From Bacteroidia bacterium (GTDB lineage: Bacteria > Bacteroidota > Bacteroidia > Flavobacteriales > Flavobacteriaceae): a DNA stretch of 64,000 nucleotides. The stretch spans positions 1 to 64,000 of the forward strand of contig JAUIAY010000010.1 of the NCBI GenBank assembly GCA_030425285.1, given 5' to 3'. Numbering within the stretch: the stretch's first letter is position 1; each line of letters begins with the position of its first letter. This document shows, in pieces, positions 1 through 6,079 of this stretch. The position numbers and the translations under genes are program-made. The notes beneath the pieces were generated by a model. The model had not been told where the DNA came from and did no database searches. It was given only the letters and a program-made list of their open reading frames with translations.

Positions 1-4
1 TGCC

Positions 5-127
5 AACATTGGCTATAAGTAATTGCTGGTTCTCGCCTACTTCTGAAAATCCTCGCGGATTTTCAGTTTGGTGTGTACTTGCAAAGTTAGGTGCTAAACC
101 ACGCAACTACTCATAGCCGAGACCGTT
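5..127 (+). repeat. Cassette-boundary element A (attC-like)
   Basis: The element begins with AAC (5-7), a 3-nt spacer ATT and the left stem arm GGCTATAAGTAATTGC (11-26). It ends with the right arm GCAACTACTCATAGCC (103-118), the 6-nt spacer GAGACC and GTT (125-127). The interior holds a perfect 10-bp hairpin at 43-66 with loop TCGC. The arms pair except at stem positions 7 and 12, where top-strand A faces C, which becomes a T-G wobble on the bottom strand. The gene it would belong to lies left of the window. Overall it resembles an integron attC site, but the core after GTT (CTAC) is not the canonical RRRY. Confidence 0.75.
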
Positions 128-165
128 CTACGCAATTTGACTAACCCATTAAACGAAAAAATAAA

Positions 166-1008
166 TTGACAATTTTATACATAATATTAGCATTAGTTGG
201 TGTTTTTGTGATTTTCGGAATAATTGGAACTATCCAAGAAAAGAATAATCCGAAATTGAAAGAGACTAAATCGACTAAAAAACCTCAAAATCGAACAACT
301 AAAAAATTGCCGACTGTTCAACAATTAGTTGACGAAGTAAAAACAATTGAGGATTTTAAAAAACTACGAACTGCTTTCAATCGTGCAGAAAAGAGTTACG
401 AAAATAGTCAAAACGACAATCCGCAAATTGAGAAGAAATACAGAATTTACGATGATGCTTTTTGGAGAGCAAGTGACAAAATTCTTTATCGACAATTTGT
501 TCCTGATTTGGATTTGAATATGTCAAAAGACAAAATCGAAAATGCGTATAAAATCATCCCAATAGCGGAATATGAAACAGTACGAAATAAAATTGGCGGA
601 ACTGAATACGAATGGACTGAAATATCTGCAAACGACTTTATAGAAAAGGAATTTGAGAAAAAACCAATGTATTTTGACAGTTTATCAAAGTTCCAAGTAA
701 TATCAAATGATAACGAAAAAACATACGAGGAAAAAATAGAATTGATTAACGAGTTTGGAAAATCAAATAAACCTTTTGTGGACGAATTTTTTCACGGACT
801 TAAACCAAGTGAGCTCGGAATAGAATGGATTAAGGAAAAATTTCAGGAATTTGGAATTCCTTTGGTTGATAAAGTTTATGAACTTGGTTATACAACACCA
901 AATAAAGTTGTGGAAATTGACATTGAAGAAATGAAAAACGTTAGTGGATTTGGGCCAAAGAAAATTGAACAATTAAAACAAGCAATTGAACGAATAAAAA
1001 CTGCGTAG
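166..1008 (+). CDS. Membrane-anchored helix-hairpin-helix protein, cassette gene
   Basis: This 280-residue protein of unknown function is the first complete cassette gene. The start is taken as TTG at 166, because no ATG precedes the hydrophobic N-terminus. Residues about 2-24 form one transmembrane helix, followed by a Lys/Thr-rich linker to about residue 50 and a charged middle region without a recognisable family. The last 25 residues contain NVSGFGPKKIEQLKQ, a helix-hairpin-helix type motif that in other proteins binds DNA backbone non-specifically. A membrane anchor combined with such a motif is unusual. Its stop codon TAG abuts the next boundary element, and its cassette ends (128-134 and 1002-1008) are complementary. 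Function is not assigned. Confidence 0.7.
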   Translation: MTILYIILALVGVFVIFGIIGTIQEKNNPKLKETKSTKKPQNRTTKKLPTVQQLVDEVKTIEDFKKLRTAFNRAEKSYENSQNDNPQIEKKYRIYDDAFWRASDKILYRQFVPDLDLNMSKDKIENAYKIIPIAEYETVRNKIGGTEYEWTEISANDFIEKEFEKKPMYFDSLSKFQVISNDNEKTYEEKIELINEFGKSNKPFVDEFFHGLKPSELGIEWIKEKFQEFGIPLVDKVYELGYTTPNKVVEIDIEEMKNVSGFGPKKIEQLKQAIERIKTA

Positions 1009-1132
1009 AACAACGTGTATAATTCATTGCTAGTACTCGCCTTCTTACGAAAGTCCTCACGGATTTTCTATTCGGTTTGTATTTGCTAAATTAGTTGTTC
1101 AAACACGCAACGAAATCATACACAAGACCGTT
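1009..1132 (+). repeat. Cassette-boundary element B (attC-like)
   Basis: AAC (1009-1011), spacer AAC, left arm GTGTATAATTCATTGC (1015-1030), right arm GCAACGAAATCATACAC (1107-1123), spacer AAGACC, GTT (1130-1132). The right arm has one extra base, which would be extrahelical. The A-C mismatches at stem positions 7 and 12 are the same as in element A although the stem sequence differs, so the pairing rather than the sequence is conserved. An internal hairpin lies at 1049-1068. Its first bases overlap nothing but directly follow the stop codon of the preceding gene. Confidence 0.78.
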
Positions 1133-1139
1133 GGCAATA

Positions 1140-1631
1140 ATGTCGGAAATGCACAAAGGAATCATAATTTTAGTTTATTTAATTGCCTACCCAATATTTG
1201 GACAGAATATGGATTTACCAAAAGACTTGACTGAATTCCTAAAAGCAAAATCGGAATTGAATTACGACCACAAATCTGTGGAACCTGACTTTGTCGGAAT
1301 TATTGACTTTGACAAATTGGAACTCGGAAAAGTATGGATTGAGGGAAATGTTAGCGGAAAATCTTATTACGAAATTCCTGTAATCAATCTGACTGACCAA
1401 TGCGAACATTATGACCCTGAATACATCCTACTCTACTTGCCGAATGAAAAACTGTACGGAACTTGGGATTCTGACCATTGGACACTTTATGTTTTCCCGA
1501 ACACTAATTGGACTGACATCGCTGAAAATCCAGCGGAATTTATAAACCAACAATGGAATCCGAAAAAAGAAATCGGAATTGAATTTGACCCGAAAACGAA
1601 TTATAAAATGATTAATGGTTGGCCATTTTGA
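1140..1631 (+). CDS. Secreted protein of unknown function, cassette gene
   Basis: A protein of 163 residues that I do not recognise. ATG at 1140 is chosen because it sits at the same place as the starts of the neighbouring cassettes, 7 bases after GTT of the boundary element; a second ATG at 1149 is possible. The N-terminus is a signal peptide of hydrophobic character ending near FGQ, so the protein is probably exported. The mature part is rich in Trp, Tyr, Asp and Asn and contains no catalytic motif that I can name. It overlaps the next gene by four bases (TTGA), so the two share one cassette and are probably co-translated. Confidence 0.65.
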   Translation: MSEMHKGIIILVYLIAYPIFGQNMDLPKDLTEFLKAKSELNYDHKSVEPDFVGIIDFDKLELGKVWIEGNVSGKSYYEIPVINLTDQCEHYDPEYILLYLPNEKLYGTWDSDHWTLYVFPNTNWTDIAENPAEFINQQWNPKKEIGIEFDPKTNYKMINGWPF

Positions 1632-1975
1632 GCGATAATAACAACTTGACTTTTGACCAATTAATTGACTTTGTTGAGGAAAGTCAAACTGCGACTGAAA
1701 TCGACAAAAAGATTGCTCAAAAAATCCTTGAAGCGGAAAGAGATTGGCGAACATCTTTTGACTCATTAGATAGTTTTATTTCTACGTTAGAAAAAGCAAT
1801 TGGTGGAATAATAACTAAATCAAGTTTAAATAAACTTTCAAGACATTATGAACAGAACGTTTTACAAAATGCTTGGGAATTAGAAAGTATAAGTTATTTA
1901 AAAGACATATTTGACTTGACAAAAGAAAAGGAATTGAGAAATATTGTTGCTGAACTCACTGAAAAAATAAAATAA
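1628..1975 (+). CDS. Small helical protein of unknown function, second gene of the cassette
   Basis: About 115 residues, predicted to be mostly alpha-helical and highly charged, with no signal peptide, so probably cytoplasmic. The start is uncertain: TTG at 1628 overlaps the upstream stop as TTGA and gives an N-terminus MSDNNNLT; TTG at 1619 would add three residues. It shares its cassette with the preceding secreted protein, and both lie between boundary elements B and C. The pairing of an exported protein with a small cytoplasmic partner could suggest a functional pair, for instance effector and partner, but nothing in the sequence proves this. No family is recognised. Confidence 0.6.
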   Translation: MSDNNNLTFDQLIDFVEESQTATEIDKKIAQKILEAERDWRTSFDSLDSFISTLEKAIGGIITKSSLNKLSRHYEQNVLQNAWELESISYLKDIFDLTKEKELRNIVAELTEKIK

Positions 1976-1987
1976 AACACTATTGCC

Positions 1988-2109
1988 AACAACGTGTATA
2001 GCTCATTGCGGCTGAATTCCTTAATCGGAATTCATTGCAATTTGCTATCTTTCGGTTTCGGCGGAAAATCATAGCTGATTTTCCGCAACGAGCCATACAC
2101 AAAACCGTT
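1988..2109 (+). repeat. Cassette-boundary element C (attC-like)
   Basis: AAC (1988-1990), spacer AAC, left arm GTGTATAGCTCATTGC (1994-2009), right arm GCAACGAGCCATACAC (2085-2100), spacer AAAACC, GTT (2107-2109); 122 bp. Two internal hairpins are visible: GAATTCC/GGAATTC at 2014-2033 and GCGGAAAATCA/TGATTTTCCGC at about 2061-2086. Stem positions 7 and 12 again are A opposite C on the top strand. The element is very close in sequence and identical in length to element D. Confidence 0.8.
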
Positions 2110-2119
2110 GCCCACAATT

Positions 2120-2905
2120 ATGAAAAAAATCTTTGCAATAATTATTTCGCTGATGATTGGACATTCTGTTTTTGGACAAAAAACACCAATTTCATACGTG
2201 AATAACGAAAGAGCCAAAGATAGTTCTGCTATGGGAATTGGTTGGGATGAACGAATTAGCGAAATTACTCTTAAATCACAAACCGAATTTGAATTTAGGA
2301 GTTTCCCAATGCCTTCGAGTTGTCTAACTTGGCGAGAATATAGCGGAACTTGGAAAAAGCAAAATGATACTCTTGTATTTTCCGACCAATATGAACTAAT
2401 CGAAAATGATACCCGACTCAAGTTTGTTAAAAAGCCCAATGACAATTACTACACTTTGAATTTTAAAACCGATAAAAACTCTGATTTAAGAAATAAAGAG
2501 ATTGTCATTAAATTGGTTTACGATTATGATTCTGGATTCAAGAGCAAAAAGCTGGATTTGGAACTGAATGACGAAAATTTCTTAATAATTCCGTTCAATA
2601 AAATTCCTGACCGAAATCAATTGGCCTCTTTTCGTTACGAATATTTGCTAACAGATAGCGACAAAAGGTATGGTTATATTACAGAAAGCAATACCGTCAA
2701 TGAAAAAGAAAATGAACTGCCAAATTTCATAGAAATAACAATAGTTGAAGTTCCGAAAAAGGAAATAGTTTACCGCACTACAAAAGCAATTATAACAGCA
2801 AACAAATTAAAAATTGTTTCGACGGAAAAAACGGAATCGGATTTAACTGATTATAACGAAAACCTTGCTTTTAAGGAAAACTATGCTATTGAGAATAACA
2901 AATAA
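2120..2905 (+). CDS. Secreted protein of unknown function, cassette gene
   Basis: A 261-residue protein that I cannot place in a family. ATG at 2120 is preferred over the upstream in-frame TTG at 2108 because it gives a clean signal peptide (positively charged MKK, hydrophobic core, cleavage near VFGQ) and because the next cassette starts at the same distance from its boundary element. The mature part has alternating hydrophobic and charged stretches suggestive of beta strands, in the style of flavobacterial periplasmic or surface proteins. The start codon lies in the cassette's left end sequence and the TAA stop (2903-2905) in its right end; these can base-pair with each other in a circular form. 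Confidence 0.68.
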   Translation: MKKIFAIIISLMIGHSVFGQKTPISYVNNERAKDSSAMGIGWDERISEITLKSQTEFEFRSFPMPSSCLTWREYSGTWKKQNDTLVFSDQYELIENDTRLKFVKKPNDNYYTLNFKTDKNSDLRNKEIVIKLVYDYDSGFKSKKLDLELNDENFLIIPFNKIPDRNQLASFRYEYLLTDSDKRYGYITESNTVNEKENELPNFIEITIVEVPKKEIVYRTTKAIITANKLKIVSTEKTESDLTDYNENLAFKENYAIENNK

Positions 2906-2913
2906 CTGTGGGC

Positions 2914-3035
2914 AACACTGTGTATAGCTCATTGCTACTGAATTCCTTATCGGAATTCATTGCAATTCACTACATTTGAACTATGCGGAAAAATCCACAC
3001 GGATTTTTCCGCAACGAGCCATACACAAAACCGTT
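2914..3035 (+). repeat. Cassette-boundary element D (attC-like)
   Basis: AAC (2914-2916), spacer ACT, left arm GTGTATAGCTCATTGC (2920-2935), right arm GCAACGAGCCATACAC (3011-3026), spacer AAAACC, GTT (3033-3035); 122 bp as in element C. Internal hairpins are at 2940-2958 and 2985-3012. The second has GGAAAAATCC/GGATTTTTCC where element C has GGAAAATCA/TGATTTTCC, a compensatory change. It contains TACATTTG (2971-2978), a match to the Bacteroidota -7 box, so it might also promote the downstream gene. Confidence 0.8.
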
Positions 3036-3045
3036 GTGTGTAATT

Positions 3046-3525
3046 ATGAAAAAACCAAAAACTACAATGAAATTGAACCTAATTTATTTGACTTTTATTA
3101 TCGGAATTCTAAATGTTTCGATAATGCATTCACAAACTGACTTAAAACTTGTAAAGAAAAAAAACGGAAATACAGTTCATTTTACAATGGTCGATAAAAC
3201 ACCATTCGAAAGTGATTGTGACGGATTTTCGGACGAAAAAGAAAGAACACAATGTTTAGAAAAAAGTCTTCGTGACCAAATCTTGAATCTGATTGAAAAA
3301 GATTATGAATATTCTGGAGAAATGTATGTTTGGTTTACTGTTGACAAAAAAGGGAACTTAACAGATATTGCAACAAAAGGATATCCGAGCTCACCTGAAT
3401 TTGAAAGCGATATTAAAAAAGCAGTCACGGAATTAAATCTGACTAAATCGACTTACAGAAATCGAAAAGTTGACGTTAGATGTTATACTCGTGTTCTACC
3501 AAAAATAATTGAACCGAAAAAATAA
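3046..3525 (+). CDS. Secreted protein with TonB C-terminal-like domain, cassette gene
   Basis: A 159-residue protein. ATG at 3046 is at the same offset from the boundary element as the start at 2120; an internal ATG at 3067 gives a slightly shorter signal peptide. A hydrophobic export signal ends near MHSQ. The mature part, with YEYSGEMYVWFTVDKK followed by a Gly-Asn turn and a helix, resembles the fold of TonB C-terminal domains as found in many small Bacteroidota proteins annotated as energy-transducer-like. It lacks the Pro-rich linker and the stable transmembrane anchor of a true TonB, so a direct energising role is doubtful. Two Cys in the region before the domain could form a disulfide. 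The TAA stop lies in the cassette's right end. Confidence 0.65.
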   Translation: MKKPKTTMKLNLIYLTFIIGILNVSIMHSQTDLKLVKKKNGNTVHFTMVDKTPFESDCDGFSDEKERTQCLEKSLRDQILNLIEKDYEYSGEMYVWFTVDKKGNLTDIATKGYPSSPEFESDIKKAVTELNLTKSTYRNRKVDVRCYTRVLPKIIEPKK

Positions 3526-3533
3526 CTACACAC

Positions 3534-3620
3534 AACACCGGCTATAGTTCATTGCTTCTGACTTTCCTCGCGGAAAGTCCTCGCAAATTTGCTATCTTCG
3601 GTTTACGGCGGAAAATCATA
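3534..3620 (+). repeat. Cassette-boundary element E, right half missing
   Basis: The left part is typical: AAC (3534-3536), spacer ACC, arm GGCTATAGTTCATTGC (3540-3555), and a hairpin GACTTTCC-TCGC-GGAAAGTC (3560-3579). The similarity to element C continues through the start of the second internal hairpin and stops near 3620. The right stem arm, the ACC spacer and the terminal GTT are absent, so the element is truncated or was fused to unrelated sequence. A chance-looking GTTAGGT lies at 3630. Confidence 0.65.
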
Positions 3621-3654
3621 ACCAAGATAGTTAGGTAAACATTTAGAAGAGCTT

Positions 3655-4092
3655 ATGAAAAAAAGAAAAATTATTTCAATATTACTTTTAATTATTGCAG
3701 TTTCTTTAAGTATTGACTTTATATTAAAGATTGAATTCCCTCAAGGATTAGAGGCGTATTTTAAAAAAGAATACTACAATCAATTTGGCCCTTTAGCCAT
3801 AAGTATTGAACTTTTATTTGCAAGTTATTACCTATTGATAGGACATAAAAAAACGAATTTCGCTTTAGCTCTTTTTGGATTTACTGCTTTGCTTGATCCT
3901 CTTTTTAATCAAATAGGTCTTTTTAATAGCATTGTACCCTTATACGGGACAATAATTTTATCTATTTGTGCACTGTTTTGTTTATGGTTAGCATTTTCAA
4001 ACATATTTAAATTAAAACGTTTGTCTCGTTTGGCAGCCATATTGAGTGTTGTCCTTGGTGTTTTTGTTGAGCTATTCTTTAATTACATATAA
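3655..4092 (+). CDS. Small integral membrane protein of unknown function
   Basis: This 145-residue protein has about four hydrophobic segments (near residues 8-24, 45-63, 72-92 and 97-116, with a last one near the C-terminus). It is therefore an inner-membrane protein. There are no charged or catalytic residues within the helices that would suggest transport or enzymatic activity, and I recognise no family. It sits between two truncated boundary elements, so it may be an old cassette whose ends have decayed; its ends do not show the end complementarity seen in the three cassettes upstream. ATG at 3655 has a short purine-rich stretch (AGAAGAGC) upstream. Confidence 0.65.
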   Translation: MKKRKIISILLLIIAVSLSIDFILKIEFPQGLEAYFKKEYYNQFGPLAISIELLFASYYLLIGHKKTNFALALFGFTALLDPLFNQIGLFNSIVPLYGTIILSICALFCLWLAFSNIFKLKRLSRLAAILSVVLGVFVELFFNYI

Positions 4093-4110
4093 TTACAACA
4101 AGCATTTGCA

Positions 4111-4150
4111 AACAACATGTTTAGCTCATTGTGGCTAAATTCCTTAATCC
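4111..4150 (+). repeat. Cassette-boundary element F, only the left end remains
   Basis: AAC (4111-4113), spacer AAC, left arm ATGTTTAGCTCATTGT (4117-4132) and GGCTAAATTCCTTAATCC, which match element C until about 4150, where similarity ends. No matching right arm is present. It marks the right border of the cassette region; beyond it lie ordinary chromosomal genes. Confidence 0.6.
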
Positions 4151-4244
4151 AAAAAGTGTATCTTTAATCCTGTAACTGTCGGTTTTACGAGACCGTTATA
4201 CAACTCATCTGCAAAAAACAACAATTGAGTCACTAAAATTAAAC

Positions 4245-4304
4245 CATGTAACTGTTATTACTGAATTTTGAACCGTAAAACAAAACTCAAATAACAGTTA
4301 CATG
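4245..4304. promoter_or_regulatory. 15-bp perfect inverted repeat overlapping a start codon
   Basis: CATGTAACTGTTATT (4245-4259) is repeated in perfect inversion as AATAACAGTTACATG (4290-4304), with about 30 bases between. The right arm ends in the ATG of the thioredoxin-like gene at 4302. In mRNA this would form a stem that buries the start codon; as DNA it could be a protein-binding site. A part of the arm (TGTAACTGT) occurs again near 4171, where a GGTTTTACG also echoes the loop. Confidence 0.55.
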
Positions 4305-4781
4305 AAAAAAGAAACGCATTCATCCTCCAAATCTGGTAAAACCTTGTTTCAATTAATTTGGAAATGGTTCTGGCTTACTTTTCTAGTTGTTTCATTGGCT
4401 TACGCCTGGTATTCATTTTATGTGCCATCCAATGATATTGCATGGGATAAAAGTATTACTTCTGTTGAAACGCTTACCAACAATTCCAACAAAAACACAC
4501 TGCTCTTTTTTACTGCAGAATGGTGTGTACCTTGCCGAGTCATGAAGCGCAACGTATTTGCTGACACCGAAGTCATGCAAGTGGTTAATACAGAAGTTAC
4601 ACCTGTGATGATTGACATTGACAGCCCAAATACCAAAGAACTCGTAGCGCATTATCAAATAGGTGCCACACCAACAACTGTTATTGTTGATTCTGAAGGA
4701 AATGTTCTTGATTATGCTGTGGGAAAAATTGAAAAAGAGAAATTCCTTGACATGCTTAATAATTTGAATACTACTAAATAA
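4302..4781 (+). CDS. Membrane-anchored thioredoxin-family protein
   Basis: A 159-residue protein with a single N-terminal transmembrane helix (about residues 16-40) and a thioredoxin fold facing the periplasm. The active site is FTAEWCVPCRVMK near residue 68, a CxxC of CVPC type, and the cis-proline loop is in GATPTTVIVD. Family knowledge says such proteins carry out thiol-disulfide exchange, either reducing cytochrome c or other exported substrates or detoxifying. The gene overlaps a downstream serine hydrolase region with TAATG at its stop, suggesting translational coupling. Its start codon lies in a long inverted repeat that could control translation. The specific substrate is unknown. Confidence 0.85.
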   Translation: MKKETHSSSKSGKTLFQLIWKWFWLTFLVVSLAYAWYSFYVPSNDIAWDKSITSVETLTNNSNKNTLLFFTAEWCVPCRVMKRNVFADTEVMQVVNTEVTPVMIDIDSPNTKELVAHYQIGATPTTVIVDSEGNVLDYAVGKIEKEKFLDMLNNLNTTK

Positions 4782-4822
4782 TGAGTAGCTTAACAACCTT
4801 GTTCTTGAAAAATTTAAACATT

Positions 4823-5965
4823 ATGACCAACAAATTACAATACATCATACGTACGCTCCTTAGCCTACAAAGTCTACCCCTGTTTGGGTTAGCCATCGCG
4901 CTTACCATAGGATCCGCTGCTTTTTCACAAGAATCGTCCACATGGGAACCCAAAGAACATGAGGTACCAAATGGTGGTAAAACCCATGAGCTTTCAGAAG
5001 GATTGCCCATAGCTGCATTTAGTTCGGGTGGCGCAAAAGAAAGTGCCTTGGAAGATTTTATAGAGGAACAGAAAGTGGCTGGACTTCTTATCATACACAA
5101 CGGAAAGATAAGATTGGAACGCTATGCCATGGACCATAGCGATACCGGTTTATGGTCTTCATTATCCGTTGCAAAATCTGTAACGAGTACGCTTGTGGGT
5201 ATTGCCATAAAAGATGGCTATATTAAAAGTGTTGATGACTACGTAACGGAATACCTATCCGAATTAAAAGGTAGTGCCTTTGACAGCGTAAAAGTGCGTC
5301 ATCTACTTACCATGACCAGTGGTGTAAAATGGATTGAGAAGTATACAGACCCTGATTCTGATATTGCTGGATTTGACAAATACACGACAGCGGATGACAT
5401 GAAAGCCATTGTAAGTTATATGCGCCGTTTGCCAGCAGTAGCTGAACCTGGCAAGAAGTTTAATTATAGTACCGGAGAAACGCATCTTTTAGGTGCTCTT
5501 GTCAGCGCGGCAACCAATCAGAGTTTATCAGAATATCTTTCTACCAAAATATGGATACCTTACGGTATGGAGCAAACGGCTACGTGGAGATTGGATCGCA
5601 CTGACCAAGAAATGGCAGGTTGTTGCCTACAAATGCGACTCCGAGATTTTGGAAGGTTTGGACAATTTGTACTCGATGATGGATATATTAACGGTGAATC
5701 TATTGTACCAGATGATTGGTTTAAGACTGCAACCAAAATACAGATGCCGTTATGGCCAGGCGGAGGCTATGGATATGGTTGGTGGATTTTTAATGACCAT
5801 AGTTTTGAAGCTTTGGGAATTCATGGGCAGAAAATTTATATAGACCCGTCACGAAAACTTGTGATTGCCATCAACAGTGCATGGCCAGAAGCTGATAGTA
5901 ATGCACGACATTTTGCAGCCGCTAGTTTTATAAAATCCATTACTGATGAGATTGATAAGGAATAA
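4823..5965 (+). CDS. Serine hydrolase, beta-lactamase/class C family
   Basis: About 380 residues, exported. ATG at 4823 is chosen because it gives a normal signal peptide ending near AFSQ; ATG at 4781, overlapping the upstream stop as TAATG, would add 14 residues. The catalytic SxxK is in SVAKSVTST (the nucleophile Ser followed three residues later by Lys). The second motif is YST within KFNYSTGETH, as in 6-aminohexanoate-dimer-hydrolase-like members, rather than the YxN of true beta-lactamases. A C-terminal HGQK may replace the KTG box. Such enzymes act as esterases, amidases or peptidases. Antibiotic hydrolysis should not be assumed from the family alone. Confidence 0.85.
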   Translation: MTNKLQYIIRTLLSLQSLPLFGLAIALTIGSAAFSQESSTWEPKEHEVPNGGKTHELSEGLPIAAFSSGGAKESALEDFIEEQKVAGLLIIHNGKIRLERYAMDHSDTGLWSSLSVAKSVTSTLVGIAIKDGYIKSVDDYVTEYLSELKGSAFDSVKVRHLLTMTSGVKWIEKYTDPDSDIAGFDKYTTADDMKAIVSYMRRLPAVAEPGKKFNYSTGETHLLGALVSAATNQSLSEYLSTKIWIPYGMEQTATWRLDRTDQEMAGCCLQMRLRDFGRFGQFVLDDGYINGESIVPDDWFKTATKIQMPLWPGGGYGYGWWIFNDHSFEALGIHGQKIYIDPSRKLVIAINSAWPEADSNARHFAAASFIKSITDEIDKE

Positions 5966-6023
5966 GGGCATTACAACTTGGCTATAATTACTTCGCCAGT
6001 GATTAACCGAAAATCATTAACTT

Positions 6024-6051
6024 TAAATTTGTACTTTTATCATACATGATA
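6024..6051 (+). promoter_or_regulatory. Probable -7 box with a small palindrome, upstream of the SRPBCC operon
   Basis: TAAATTTG (6024-6031) is an exact TAnnTTTG -7 element of Bacteroidota promoters; no convincing TTG lies at -33. Immediately downstream, TATCAT-AC-ATGATA (6038-6051) is a perfect palindrome near the expected transcription start, a possible operator. The start codon of the first operon gene is at 6080. Confidence 0.45.
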
Positions 6052-6079
6052 GCTATTACAAAATAATAAAGTAAATACT

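Noticed and set aside
2971-2978. TACATTTG in element D as a promoter for the next cassette gene.
   Set aside because: It matches the -7 consensus, but no TTG is at the right distance and the other elements do not conserve it, so it is only mentioned and not listed as a promoter.
3630-3636. GTTAGGT, a fit to the canonical integron core GTTRRRY.
   Set aside because: A single 7-base match in AT-rich DNA is expected by chance and there is no matching complementary arm or end.
4189-4197. GAGACCGTT, identical to the right end of element A.
   Set aside because: The bases in front of it do not pair with the left arm at 4117-4132, and no cassette-end complement is found downstream.
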